Positions 18,179 through 26,792 of a DNA stretch of 64,000 bases are shown piece after piece (the first letter of the stretch is position 1; each line of letters opens with the position of its first letter). Source of the stretch: Flavobacterium fryxellicola (GTDB taxonomy: Bacteria; Bacteroidota; Bacteroidia; Flavobacteriales; Flavobacteriaceae); NCBI RefSeq assembly GCF_900143245.1, contig NZ_FRDK01000006.1, forward strand, positions 124,001 through 188,000, in the 5' to 3' direction. Position numbers and translations under genes: made by a program. Below the pieces are notes generated by a model that worked only from the letters and a program-made list of their open reading frames with translations, was not told where the DNA came from and made no database searches.

Positions 18179-18225
18179 AAATAGATAATGGAATAAAGAG
18201 AAAAGAAAATCTGATTAGATACTCT

Positions 18226-18255
18226 TTCAATCTTTAAATTTTCAATCTTTAAATT
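18226..18255 (+). repeat. 15-bp tandem duplication between hisF and hisIE
   Basis: TTCAATCTTTAAATT occurs twice in perfect tandem (18226-18240 and 18241-18255), ending six bases before the hisIE ATG. It is another element in a his operon gap. Confidence 0.85.
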
Positions 18256-18261
18256 ATAAAA

Positions 18262-18861
18262 ATGAATATAGATTTCTCAAAAAATACAGACGGATTAATT
18301 CCAGCCATAATTCAAGATAGCATAACTAAAACGGTTTTGATGCTCGGTTTTATGAATGCCGAGGCGTATCAAAAAACAGTTGATACTAAAAAAGTAACTT
18401 TTTATAGTCGTACCAAGCAACGACTTTGGACAAAAGGCGAGGAAAGTGGCAACTTTTTGAATTTGGTCGAAATAAAAAATGACTGTGATAACGACACCTT
18501 GTTGATTCAAGTAAAACCAGAAGGGCCAACTTGTCACAAAGGAACGGATACCTGTTGGGAGGAGAAAAACGAAGCGAATTATGGCTTTATTTCTGATTTA
18601 GAAAACACGATTCAACTGCGAAGAGAAAATGCAGATTCTGAAAAAAGTTATGTTGCCTCTTTGTTTAAATTAGGGATGAACAAAATTGCTCAAAAAGTAG
18701 GAGAGGAAGCAATTGAAGTAGTAATTGAGGCAAAAGATGACAATGACGATTTGTTTTTGAGCGAAAGCGCCGATTTACTTTTTCATTATCTTATTTTATT
18801 ACAAGCCAAAGGTTTTAAATTAAACGATGTGGTTGAAGTTTTAAAAAGTCGTCAGAAATAG
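18262..18861 (+). CDS. hisIE: Bifunctional phosphoribosyl-AMP cyclohydrolase / phosphoribosyl-ATP pyrophosphatase
   Basis: 199 residues, two domains. The N-terminal HisI cyclohydrolase (about 1-105) has the MLGFMNAEAYQKT, FYSRTKQRLWTKGEESGN and metal-binding DCDNDTLL/ GPTCHKGTDTCW segments. The C-terminal HisE pyrophosphatase (about 110-199) has the acidic MazG-like motif KVGEEAIEVVIEAKDD and ESADLLFHYLILL. Together they catalyse steps 2 and 3 of the pathway. It is the last gene of the operon and is followed by a strong terminator at 18890. Confidence 0.98.
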   Translation: MNIDFSKNTDGLIPAIIQDSITKTVLMLGFMNAEAYQKTVDTKKVTFYSRTKQRLWTKGEESGNFLNLVEIKNDCDNDTLLIQVKPEGPTCHKGTDTCWEEKNEANYGFISDLENTIQLRRENADSEKSYVASLFKLGMNKIAQKVGEEAIEVVIEAKDDNDDLFLSESADLLFHYLILLQAKGFKLNDVVEVLKSRQK

Positions 18862-18889
18862 AAATTTATTTCAAATATTTTTCAGCAAT

Positions 18890-18928
18890 AAAACCCAATA
18901 GTCAATGTATAAACTATTGGGTTTTCTT
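18890..18928 (+). terminator. his operon terminator
   Basis: Perfect 13-bp stem AAAACCCAATAGT (18890-18902) with ACTATTGGGTTTT (18913-18925), a 10-base loop and a following T-rich run. The first in-frame ATG of the next gene (18905) lies in this loop, so that gene most likely starts at 18986. Confidence 0.9.
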
Positions 18929-18985
18929 TTATTTCAAATCGTAATCCACTATATTTACTATTATTTTAAAAATAGGAATACCACA

Positions 18986-20125
18986 ATGCAAGTGATGAAT
19001 TTAGACAATACCACATTGACACTAGAACGCAACGATCCAAACATAAATTCTGGACTGTACATCATCTTAACTACCGATGAAGATGATTCCCGACCAGTAT
19101 ATATTGCTGGAAATTTTAATGATTGGCGTACTCAGGACAAAGATTTTATGATGGAAAAAATTGGAAACAATCTTTATCACTTTAAATTCTCGCATGATTT
19201 TGATTATCCAGAATTGCTTTTGTATAAATTTACGAAAGGAGATTGGAGTGAAGTTGAGATTGACCGTAACGGCAACCGAACAGAAAATCGTTCGACAACT
19301 GCGCACACCGGTATTGTAAATGAACATGTTGCGAGATGGAGAAAAAACTGGTTGCCATTCAAGCAATCTTTTTTGCCACAGGTTCAGTTGATATCAGATG
19401 AATTTAAGATTCCACAACTCAATAAAACAAGGAAGATTTGGGCTTTATTGCCGCATGATTATGACAGTTCAAGCGAGTCTTATCCCGTACTATATTTGCA
19501 AGATGCTCAAAATTTATTCAACGAAAAGGCGGAGTTTGGAAATTGGGAAATTGACAAAAAACTAGCCGTTATGTCCGAGTATAAAATTGGAAAAATTATC
19601 GTAATTGCTATAGAACACGCAGAAGAAGATCGTATTATAGAATACAATGTAGGGAAAACTGTTTTGGGAAAAGGACAAGGTAAAAAATACATTCGGTTTG
19701 TAACTGATACGTTAAAACCCTACGTAGATAGTAATTTTAGAACAAAAAAAGAACGCGAATTTACAGGAATAGGAGGGAGTTCGATGGGTGGATTAGTAAG
19801 TATTTTTAGTGGATTGCGAAATCCCGAGGTGTACGGCAAACTGATGATTTTTTCGCCTTCATTGTGGGTAATACCAGATTTAAAAATAAAACCTAAAAAA
19901 ACTAATGCAGCGGATACGAAAATCTATTTATATGCTGGCGGTGACGAAAGCAAAACAATGATTGAGCACATCAAAAAGTTTCAGAATGATTTGCTTGCAA
20001 GTGAATTTGTAAATGACGACTCTAAAATTAATTTAAGTATTAACAGACAAGGAAAGCACAGTGAAACCTATTGGAGTGATGAATTTCCAAAAGCAATTGA
20101 ATGGTTGTTTTTTCAATCGAAGTAA
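18986..20125 (+). CDS. Alpha/beta-hydrolase-fold putative esterase with N-terminal glycogen-binding-like domain
   Basis: 379 residues from ATG 18986. The upstream ATG 18905 sits in the his terminator loop and would add a spurious hydrophobic stretch. The N-terminal region (about 1-100) looks like an early-set/CBM48-like domain (RPVYIAGNFNDW). The rest is a Fes/IroE-type putative esterase: HDYDSSSESYPVLYLQDAQNLF, the nucleophile elbow GGSSMGGLVS and a late His in RQGKHSETYW. No signal peptide is seen from this start. A weak promoter-like TATATTTA lies at 18950-18957. It is followed by an M17 aminopeptidase and an ATP-grasp ligase on the same strand. Confidence 0.82.
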   Translation: MQVMNLDNTTLTLERNDPNINSGLYIILTTDEDDSRPVYIAGNFNDWRTQDKDFMMEKIGNNLYHFKFSHDFDYPELLLYKFTKGDWSEVEIDRNGNRTENRSTTAHTGIVNEHVARWRKNWLPFKQSFLPQVQLISDEFKIPQLNKTRKIWALLPHDYDSSSESYPVLYLQDAQNLFNEKAEFGNWEIDKKLAVMSEYKIGKIIVIAIEHAEEDRIIEYNVGKTVLGKGQGKKYIRFVTDTLKPYVDSNFRTKKEREFTGIGGSSMGGLVSIFSGLRNPEVYGKLMIFSPSLWVIPDLKIKPKKTNAADTKIYLYAGGDESKTMIEHIKKFQNDLLASEFVNDDSKINLSINRQGKHSETYWSDEFPKAIEWLFFQSK

Positions 20126-20179
20126 AGTAAACATAGCGCAATTATCAAATAAATAAAGTAGGTAATAAAAAAGAAACAA

Positions 20180-21613
20180 ATGATAACAAACACGATTCAA
20201 AATACAGATGATTTTTCAGGAACAATTTTGATTCCCGTTTTTGAAACTTATGAAAAAAGTATTGTTCCCATTGCATACAATGGATTAGAGATTTCTTCTA
20301 AATTATTTTATGGAAAAAAAGACACGCATTATGTAGCGGAGAAAAATGAGGCGACCTATATATTTATTGGTTTAGGTAAGGCGATTGATTACAGATCTCT
20401 GAAAACTATTTTTAGACGTATTTCATCAAAGCACAAAGAACTCTTTAGTTCAAATATTGCTTTAGTTGTACCAGAACAATGCATTGAAAATCAAGTTGAA
20501 GCCATAGTTTCGGGTTTGCTTTTAGGGACTTATAATTTGGGTCATTTTAAAATAGATAAAGACGAACATCCTTTTCTAGCTATCGATTTTACTTTGAGTT
20601 TAGTTACCAATCAGGATTTTTTGGCTGCAGCCAAAAAAGGAATTAAAATTGCAAAAGCGCAATTGAGTACTTTTACTTTAGTTGATTTGCCGCCTAACAC
20701 CGTCACACCAAAATACCTTGCCAATTGGGCTAAAGAAAGCGGAGCGAAATACGGTTTTGAGGTGGAAATTCTGGGTTATGAGGCATCAAAAATTGCAGGT
20801 TTAGGTGCTTTTTTGGCGGTAGGAAAAGGAAGTGAGAATGAGCCACAGTTTATCATTATGAACTACACACCAAACGCGGTAGTAGGGAAAATGAAACATG
20901 TGGGATTAGTAGGGAAAGGAATTACTTTTGACACAGGTGGACTAAATATAAAATCGGCAGGAATGGTTCACATGAAGTGCGATATGGCTGGAGGTGGTGC
21001 TGTTTTTGGAGCGATGCAATTGATTGCTGATTTACAATTACCCATCAAAGTGACGGCAATCGTTCCTTGTGCTGAAAATTCAGTGGATGCCAAGTCATTT
21101 TTGCCTAGCGATGTGATTCATAGCTATAGCGGTCATTCTATAGAAATTATTGATACCGATGCAGAGGGACGTCTTATTTTAGCAGATGGATTGTCTTATT
21201 TAATTAAAAATTTCAAACCAGAATATATTGTTGATATTGCTACGCTTACCGGAAGCAGCGTAGGTACTTTTGGGTACGAATGTGGGGCTCTGTTTACCAA
21301 TAATCAGGAAATGGCCAAGAAATTACAAGAAAGCGGCGATGCTGTTGGTGAACGTTTATGGCCTCTACCACTTTGGGATGAATACAAATCAGATATTGCA
21401 AGTGACATCGCCGACGTGAAAAATTACAGCGGAAAACCTGTTGCCGGTGCCATAAGTGCTGCTAAATTTTTAGAATTTTTTACTAAAGAGCATAAAGCGT
21501 GGGCGCATCTGGATATTGCTGGAGTAGCTTTTGGCGATGATGAATTTGCAAAAAGTAAACACGCTACAGGATATGGAGTTCATTTATTAACTAAATTCAT
21601 TGAAAATTTATAA
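20180..21613 (+). CDS. Leucyl aminopeptidase family protein (M17)
   Basis: 477 residues. The C-terminal catalytic domain has the M17 metal-binding motifs GKGITFDTGGLNIK (about 251-264), KCDMAGGG and the signature NTDAEGRL-like IDTDAEGRLILADGL (about 323-337). The N-terminal domain is divergent. It removes N-terminal residues from peptides using two metal ions, and acts in the cytoplasm. It stops 3 bases before an ATP-grasp gene, so the two are translationally close. An aminopeptidase beside a peptide-forming ligase suggests a role in turnover or processing of a small peptide, but that is inference. Confidence 0.93.
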   Translation: MITNTIQNTDDFSGTILIPVFETYEKSIVPIAYNGLEISSKLFYGKKDTHYVAEKNEATYIFIGLGKAIDYRSLKTIFRRISSKHKELFSSNIALVVPEQCIENQVEAIVSGLLLGTYNLGHFKIDKDEHPFLAIDFTLSLVTNQDFLAAAKKGIKIAKAQLSTFTLVDLPPNTVTPKYLANWAKESGAKYGFEVEILGYEASKIAGLGAFLAVGKGSENEPQFIIMNYTPNAVVGKMKHVGLVGKGITFDTGGLNIKSAGMVHMKCDMAGGGAVFGAMQLIADLQLPIKVTAIVPCAENSVDAKSFLPSDVIHSYSGHSIEIIDTDAEGRLILADGLSYLIKNFKPEYIVDIATLTGSSVGTFGYECGALFTNNQEMAKKLQESGDAVGERLWPLPLWDEYKSDIASDIADVKNYSGKPVAGAISAAKFLEFFTKEHKAWAHLDIAGVAFGDDEFAKSKHATGYGVHLLTKFIENL

Positions 21614-21616
21614 CGT

Positions 21617-22831
21617 ATGGAAAACTCTAAAACCTTCCTTTGTATTTCAAATTATTTCAAAGGCACCGATTTTTTAATTCAATTAAAGAAGTTAGGCAAC
21701 AAAGTTTATTTAGTGACAAGTGAAAAATTGAGGGATAAACCTTGGCCACACGAGCACATTGATGAGATTTTTTACATGGAAGGCCAAGATGTCGATTGGA
21801 ATTTAGAGCATTTATTACTAGGAGTTGGTAATTTTATGAAGTCCGCTAATATTGATTCGATTGTTGCTTTAGATGATTATGATGTGGAGAAAGCCACCTA
21901 TTTGCGAGAAAATCTCCGCATTGACGGGATGGGACAAACTACGGGACGTTATTTTAGAGATAAATTAGCAATGAGAATGAGAGCCAAAAGTTGTGGAATT
22001 CCTATCCCAGCTTTTTGTTCGTTATTTAATGACCATGATATTAATGCTTTTGCCGATAACATTGCCGCACCGTGGGTTTTAAAACCACGATCAGAGGCTT
22101 CGGCAACAGGAATTATAAAAGTTCATGACAAAGAAAGTTTGTGGATTCATATCAATGAAATGGGAAATAATAGATTTAAATATTTACTGGAGCAATTCAA
22201 GCCTGGCGATGTGTATCATTGTGACAGTTTGATTCTAGACAGTAAAGTTATTTTTAGTTTAACGTCTAAATATTTGGCTACGCCAATGGAAATTTCGCAA
22301 GGTGGTGGCGTGTTTCGATCTGCCAATATTCTCTATAAGTCTGATGATGATCAAGCGATCAAAAAATTAAATGAGCAAGTAATGAAAGGCTTTGGTTTAA
22401 AACATGGAGCCGCACATACAGAATTTATAAAAAGCAAGGAAGATGGCCAGATCTATTTTCTCGAAACTTCATCACGAGTAGGAGGAGCGCATCTAGCTGA
22501 AATGGTCGCAGAAGCATCAAATATTAATTTATGGAAGGAATGGGCAGCTATTGAAGACGCTTTAGTAAAGAAAACAAAATACCTTTTACCCAAAGTAAAA
22601 AAGGGATATGCAGGGATTGTCCTTACTTTGTCCAAATTTAAATATCCTAACTTATCGTCATTTTCAGATCCAGAAGTCTGCTTTAAAGTGCCTTTAGATT
22701 ATCATGCGGGCCTTATCGTAAAATCAGATAAGCAGGAAAGAGTTTTAGAATTGTTAGAGGAATACGGTACCCTTCTAGCCAATGATTTTACTGCTGTAGT
22801 AGAACAAAGTAAGGTAACTAACTTACATTAA
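21617..22831 (+). CDS. ATP-grasp domain ligase
   Basis: 404 residues. N-terminal Rossmann-like part (FLCISNYFKGTDFLIQLKKLG), then a CarB/PurK-type ATP-grasp fold: RDKLAMRMRAKSCGIPIP (about 114-131), the ATP-binding PWVLKPRSEASATGI, LLEQFKPGDVYHCDS, and the Mg-binding ETSSRVGGAH motif (about 285-294). It forms an acyl-phosphate and joins a carboxylate to an amine; the substrates are not readable. It starts 3 bases after the M17 aminopeptidase, so the pair is probably an operon with the esterase upstream. It ends before a terminator at 22856. Confidence 0.85.
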   Translation: MENSKTFLCISNYFKGTDFLIQLKKLGNKVYLVTSEKLRDKPWPHEHIDEIFYMEGQDVDWNLEHLLLGVGNFMKSANIDSIVALDDYDVEKATYLRENLRIDGMGQTTGRYFRDKLAMRMRAKSCGIPIPAFCSLFNDHDINAFADNIAAPWVLKPRSEASATGIIKVHDKESLWIHINEMGNNRFKYLLEQFKPGDVYHCDSLILDSKVIFSLTSKYLATPMEISQGGGVFRSANILYKSDDDQAIKKLNEQVMKGFGLKHGAAHTEFIKSKEDGQIYFLETSSRVGGAHLAEMVAEASNINLWKEWAAIEDALVKKTKYLLPKVKKGYAGIVLTLSKFKYPNLSSFSDPEVCFKVPLDYHAGLIVKSDKQERVLELLEEYGTLLANDFTAVVEQSKVTNLH

Positions 22832-22855
22832 AGGGCATTGATGTACGATTAAAAA

Positions 22856-22891
22856 AGCGACTCTTTTAATAGTGAGTCGCTATTTTTTTTT
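22856..22891 (+). terminator. Terminator after the ATP-grasp gene
   Basis: AGCGACTC (22856-22863) pairs with GAGTCGCT (22874-22881) around a 10-base loop, followed by a T-run. It ends the esterase-M17-ATP-grasp unit. Confidence 0.88.
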
Positions 22892-22977
22892 AAGTTTTCT
22901 TAAACTATAAATAAATAGGTTTTTATACCTTCGTTTAAATTTTTGTGCTTCAATAAAAGTTTCGATCTCAATCCCTT

Positions 22978-24024
22978 ATGAAAAAAATAATTCTCATTTT
23001 TAGCTTTTTAGGATTTATTAGTTGCAAATCATCAATTGATACTCCTTTAGTTACACTTCAAACACCAATTCAGAATGAATACTTTACAATTGCTTTTGGT
23101 TCTTGCGACAATCAAAAAATTAAAAATGAACTGTGGCCAGCAATAGATAAAAATCATCCTTCGGTTTGGATTTGGGGTGGCGACAATGTTTATTCAGATA
23201 CGGAAGACATGCAGTTTCTGAAAAAGAACTATGAAATTCAGAAACAAGATGTTGATTACCTTCAATTTAGTAAAGACAAAGTCGTGCTTGGAACTTGGGA
23301 TGATCATGATTATGGCTCTAATGATGGCGGAGTAGAATATTCTCATAAAAGAGAGAGTCAGCAACTATTCTTAGATTTCTTGGAAACTTCAAAAGAGGCC
23401 CCAGAACGAAAAAGAGAAGGTATTTATTCTGCTAAAACGATCGCTGTAAATGGGCATAAAGTAAAAATTATTGTTCTTGATTCTCGTTATTTTAGAACAG
23501 CGTTGACAAAAGCCATCAACTCTAAAAAACGATTTCAACCTAATAAATATGGTGAAGGAACACTCTTAGGAGCAGCACAATGGAAATGGTTGGCAGAAGA
23601 ACTTCAATCTTCTGATGCACAATTTAATGTCATTGTCAGCAGCATTCAATTTTTATCAAATAAGCACGGTTTTGAAGCGTGGGGAAATTTTCCACATGAA
23701 GTTGAAAAATTAGAGCAACTAATTGTTTCCACCAATGCAAAAGGAACCTTTATAATCTCAGGTGATCGTCATATCGCCACTTTCAGTTCTAAAAATGTTA
23801 CAGGTTTATCTTACCCCTTAATTGATTTTACTTCTAGTGGCTTAACTCATACTTACACTTCTTTTTCTAGTGAGGAAAATCCGTATATAAAAGGAGAGGT
23901 GGTCAAAGATATTAATTTTGGATTATTAAAATTTGATTTTAAAAACCATAAAGTGATCATGCAAATTCGTGGAAAACAGAACGAATTGCTGCAAGAATAC
24001 GTTCAAATCTATCCTGAAAATTAA
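22978..24024 (+). CDS. PhoD-like alkaline phosphatase family lipoprotein
   Basis: 348 residues. A signal peptide ends in a lipobox-like FISCKS (Cys near 16). The metallophosphatase motifs of the PhoD/DUF7800-type family are seen in order: AFGSCDNQ (about 35-42), GGDNVYSD (about 63-70), GTWDDHDYGSNDGG (about 104-117), SSIQFLSN and the C-terminal SGDRHIATF (about 260-268). It probably hydrolyses phosphate mono- or diesters at the cell envelope. It stands between a terminator and an M1 peptidase gene 57 bases downstream, and may be transcribed with the latter. Confidence 0.88.
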   Translation: MKKIILIFSFLGFISCKSSIDTPLVTLQTPIQNEYFTIAFGSCDNQKIKNELWPAIDKNHPSVWIWGGDNVYSDTEDMQFLKKNYEIQKQDVDYLQFSKDKVVLGTWDDHDYGSNDGGVEYSHKRESQQLFLDFLETSKEAPERKREGIYSAKTIAVNGHKVKIIVLDSRYFRTALTKAINSKKRFQPNKYGEGTLLGAAQWKWLAEELQSSDAQFNVIVSSIQFLSNKHGFEAWGNFPHEVEKLEQLIVSTNAKGTFIISGDRHIATFSSKNVTGLSYPLIDFTSSGLTHTYTSFSSEENPYIKGEVVKDINFGLLKFDFKNHKVIMQIRGKQNELLQEYVQIYPEN

Positions 24025-24081
24025 TAGATGGAATTAAATTTCTAATTTTTAAAGGTTATTTTTGTTCCAAATGAATTTACT

Positions 24082-25737
24082 ATGAAAAGACAATGGCATT
24101 TTATTTTTATGTTCTTTTTTATTTTTAATAGTTCCAATGCCCAAGGACTATTGGATAAAAAAGCACCCTTATTTACCAGACAAGATACGCTTAGAGGCAG
24201 TATTACCAAAGAAAGAGCGTGGTGGGATGTAAAAAACTATCATCTTGATATAAAGGTTAATCCTGCTGACAGCACCATTTCAGGCACGAATACTATAAAA
24301 TATCAAGTTGTTCAGGAATACAAGACCATGCAAATTGATCTTCAAAATCCAATGAACATTAATAGAGTTATTCAGGATGGCAAGGTTTTAAAATATAGCA
24401 GAGAAGGAAATGCATTTTTTATTGAATTAATTGCACCTCAGACAAAAGGTATAATTAAAGAACTTACTATATTTTATAGTGGAAAGCCAAAAGTGGCTAT
24501 TAATCCGCCGTGGGACGGAGGAATCACTTGGAAAAAAGATGCTAATGGCATGCCTTTTATTGCTTCTTCTTGTCAAGGATTGGGTGCTAGTGTTTGGTGG
24601 CCAAACAAAGATCACATGTACGACGAGGTAGAGAATATGTTGATTAGTGTAAATGTTCCTGAAAATTTAACAAATGTGTCCAACGGTCGCCTAATCAGCG
24701 TAAAACAATTAAAAGATGGTACCAAAACATATAATTGGTATGTTTCAAATCCAATAAATAATTATGGTGTTAATATTAACATAGGGGATTATGTTTCTTT
24801 TTCGGAGCGATTCAAAGGAGAAAAAGGCGATTTAGATTGTACTTATTATGTCTTGAAAGACAATTTGGCGAAAGCCAAAAAACAATTTCAAGATGTTCCG
24901 CGTATGTTAAAAGCTTTTGAACACTGGTTTGGACCATATCCTTTTTACGAAGACAGTTACAAATTAGTTGAAGCGCCTTATTTAGGAATGGAACATCAAA
25001 GCAGTGTCACCTATGGAAATGGTTTCCAGAACGGTTATCGTGGCCGGGATTTAAGCGGAACAGGTTGGGGTTTAAAATTTGATTTTATTATCATCCACGA
25101 ATCGGGACATGAATGGTTTGCGAATAACATCACCTATAAAGATATTGCTGATATGTGGATTCACGAGAGTTTTACCAACTATTCTGAGAGTCTTTTTGTT
25201 GAATACTATTATGGTAAAGAAGCTGGATATTCCTATGTTAGAGGTATTAGAAAAAATATTGAAAATGACAAACCCATAATTGGGCAATATGATGTAAACA
25301 ATGAAGGATCTGGAGATATGTATTATAAAGGAGCCAATATGTTGCATACGTTACGCCAAATTGTAAATGACGATGAAAAGTGGAGAAACATTTTAAGAGG
25401 ACTGAATAGTACTTTTTATCACCAAACGGTTACTACCAAACAAGTGGAAGATTATTTGAGCCAAAAAGTTGGAATTGATTTAAATTCTGTTTTTAATCAG
25501 TATTTAAGAGATACTAGAATTCCGACACTAGAATATTTTTTCAAAGACAACCAGCTAGGGTACCGTTGGACAAATTGTGTTACGGGATTTAATATGCCTG
25601 TTAAAGTAGCATTGAATGGAAAAGAAAAAGTATTGCAACCAAAAACCGAGTGGCAAACACTGTCTTCAAAGTCGGAGAATCCAAAATTAGAAGTTGACAA
25701 AAATTTCTATGTAGCGAGCTTCAATATTACAGAGTAA
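24082..25737 (+). CDS. M1-family metallopeptidase (secreted)
   Basis: 551 residues with a signal peptide (cleavage near NSSNAQG, about residue 21). N-terminal beta-saddle domain, then the gluzincin catalytic domain: the exopeptidase-type motif appears as LGMEHQSSVTYGN (about 302-314), zinc site HESGHEW (about 338-344) with the third ligand Glu in WIHESFTNY (about 358-366), and a Tyr-rich segment MYYKGANMLHTLR. The C-terminal domain is short; the protein lacks the long helical fourth domain of PepN. It is probably a periplasmic or outer-membrane aminopeptidase used in peptide scavenging. Confidence 0.92.
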   Translation: MKRQWHFIFMFFFIFNSSNAQGLLDKKAPLFTRQDTLRGSITKERAWWDVKNYHLDIKVNPADSTISGTNTIKYQVVQEYKTMQIDLQNPMNINRVIQDGKVLKYSREGNAFFIELIAPQTKGIIKELTIFYSGKPKVAINPPWDGGITWKKDANGMPFIASSCQGLGASVWWPNKDHMYDEVENMLISVNVPENLTNVSNGRLISVKQLKDGTKTYNWYVSNPINNYGVNINIGDYVSFSERFKGEKGDLDCTYYVLKDNLAKAKKQFQDVPRMLKAFEHWFGPYPFYEDSYKLVEAPYLGMEHQSSVTYGNGFQNGYRGRDLSGTGWGLKFDFIIIHESGHEWFANNITYKDIADMWIHESFTNYSESLFVEYYYGKEAGYSYVRGIRKNIENDKPIIGQYDVNNEGSGDMYYKGANMLHTLRQIVNDDEKWRNILRGLNSTFYHQTVTTKQVEDYLSQKVGIDLNSVFNQYLRDTRIPTLEYFFKDNQLGYRWTNCVTGFNMPVKVALNGKEKVLQPKTEWQTLSSKSENPKLEVDKNFYVASFNITE

Positions 25738-25857
25738 TGACGGTTTAAAGGTCTATAATTTTAAAATCATCGAATAAATGGTAAAATAATTTATTGGGTA
25801 AAACAGTGGTAAAAACGAAAGGGAACTAATTCAAGTATGGGCAAAATAGAAGTCAAG

Positions 25858-25887
25858 AAAAGGGATGCCACAACAACCCTTTTTTTG
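25858..25887. terminator. Bidirectional terminator between convergent units
   Basis: AAAAGGG (25858-25864) and CCCTTTT (25877-25883) form a stem followed by T-runs on both strands. It serves the M1 peptidase gene on + and the ten-gene operon ending at 25897 on -. Confidence 0.6.
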
Positions 25888-25896
25888 CTAAAAATT

Positions 25897-26772
25897 TTAG
25901 ATTAAATTTTTCTTAATGTATTTCAAACTACTTATCGCAGATTCAATTGGATTTGGTTTGTAATTTGATTCGTGTTCCAAAAAGAAACGTTTCATTCCTG
26001 ACAGTTCTGCCTGCGCAAAAATCGATTTGAAATCAATAGTTCCAGTTCCAATTTCTGCATTCCAATCTGGATTTGTTTTATCCATATCCTTTACATGCCA
26101 CATCGTAAAACGTCCGGGATACTTTTCAAACAATTGTAGCGGATCATTTCCAGAGCGCACGACCCAGTATAAATCCATTTCAAAATCAACTAGGCTTTTA
26201 TCAGTTTCATTCAATAAAATCTCGTAACCATTAGTAGCACCAAATTTGGTAAACTCAAAATCATGATTGTGGTATGCTAATTTTAAACCTCCATCTTTAC
26301 AAAGTTGACCTACTTTATTGATTTGCATAGCCAATTTTTTATAAGCATCGGCAGTAGTTCCTCGCAGTTCTGAGACAATATAAGGCACAGTTACATATTC
26401 ACTTCCTAACACATTTGCTGTTTCTATATAAGTTTTAACCACGTCAGTTGAACCCTCTTTTATTATAGAATTAAAGTCGAAATGATTGCTTGTAGCCCTC
26501 AAACCATTGTCATCTAACATCAATTTGAAATCACGAACCGAGGCCCCAAAAAATCCTTGCGCAGCAGAATATCCAAATGTTTCTACCTCGGTAAATCCCG
26601 CTTTTCCAACTTGTGCTAAAACACCTTTAACATCTTTTGGCAAGGTGTCACGCAACGTCCATAATTGAATTCCGATAGCTCTCTTTTTAGCTTCAAAAGC
26701 AAATGTAGGAGCAAGGGCCAAAGCGCCTAACGCTAAACTAGCATTTATTAAAAATTCTCTTCTTTTTAGCAT
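25897..26772 (-). CDS. Sugar phosphate isomerase/epimerase-like TIM-barrel protein (exported)
   Basis: 291 residues. The N-terminus MLKRREFLINASLALGALAL is a Tat-like signal, so the protein is probably periplasmic. The body is an AP endonuclease family 2/xylose-isomerase-like TIM barrel: GIQLWTLRD, YHNHDFEF, and metal-ligand carboxylates in VDFEMDLYWVVRSG, MWHVKDMD and FLEHESN. Last gene of the keto-glycoside operon. Related exported barrels in such clusters are candidates for lyase or epimerase steps on oxidised glycosides. The exact reaction is not inferable from sequence alone. Confidence 0.85.
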   Translation of the reverse strand: MLKRREFLINASLALGALALAPTFAFEAKKRAIGIQLWTLRDTLPKDVKGVLAQVGKAGFTEVETFGYSAAQGFFGASVRDFKLMLDDNGLRATSNHFDFNSIIKEGSTDVVKTYIETANVLGSEYVTVPYIVSELRGTTADAYKKLAMQINKVGQLCKDGGLKLAYHNHDFEFTKFGATNGYEILLNETDKSLVDFEMDLYWVVRSGNDPLQLFEKYPGRFTMWHVKDMDKTNPDWNAEIGTGTIDFKSIFAQAELSGMKRFFLEHESNYKPNPIESAISSLKYIKKNLI

Positions 26773-26792
26773 GAGTTATTTTTTTAGATTGT

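Noticed and set aside
18905..18985. Upstream start adding 27 residues to the esterase, including a hydrophobic segment
   Set aside because: The ATG lies in the loop of the his operon terminator, and the added sequence is not consistent with a signal peptide joined to the domain.
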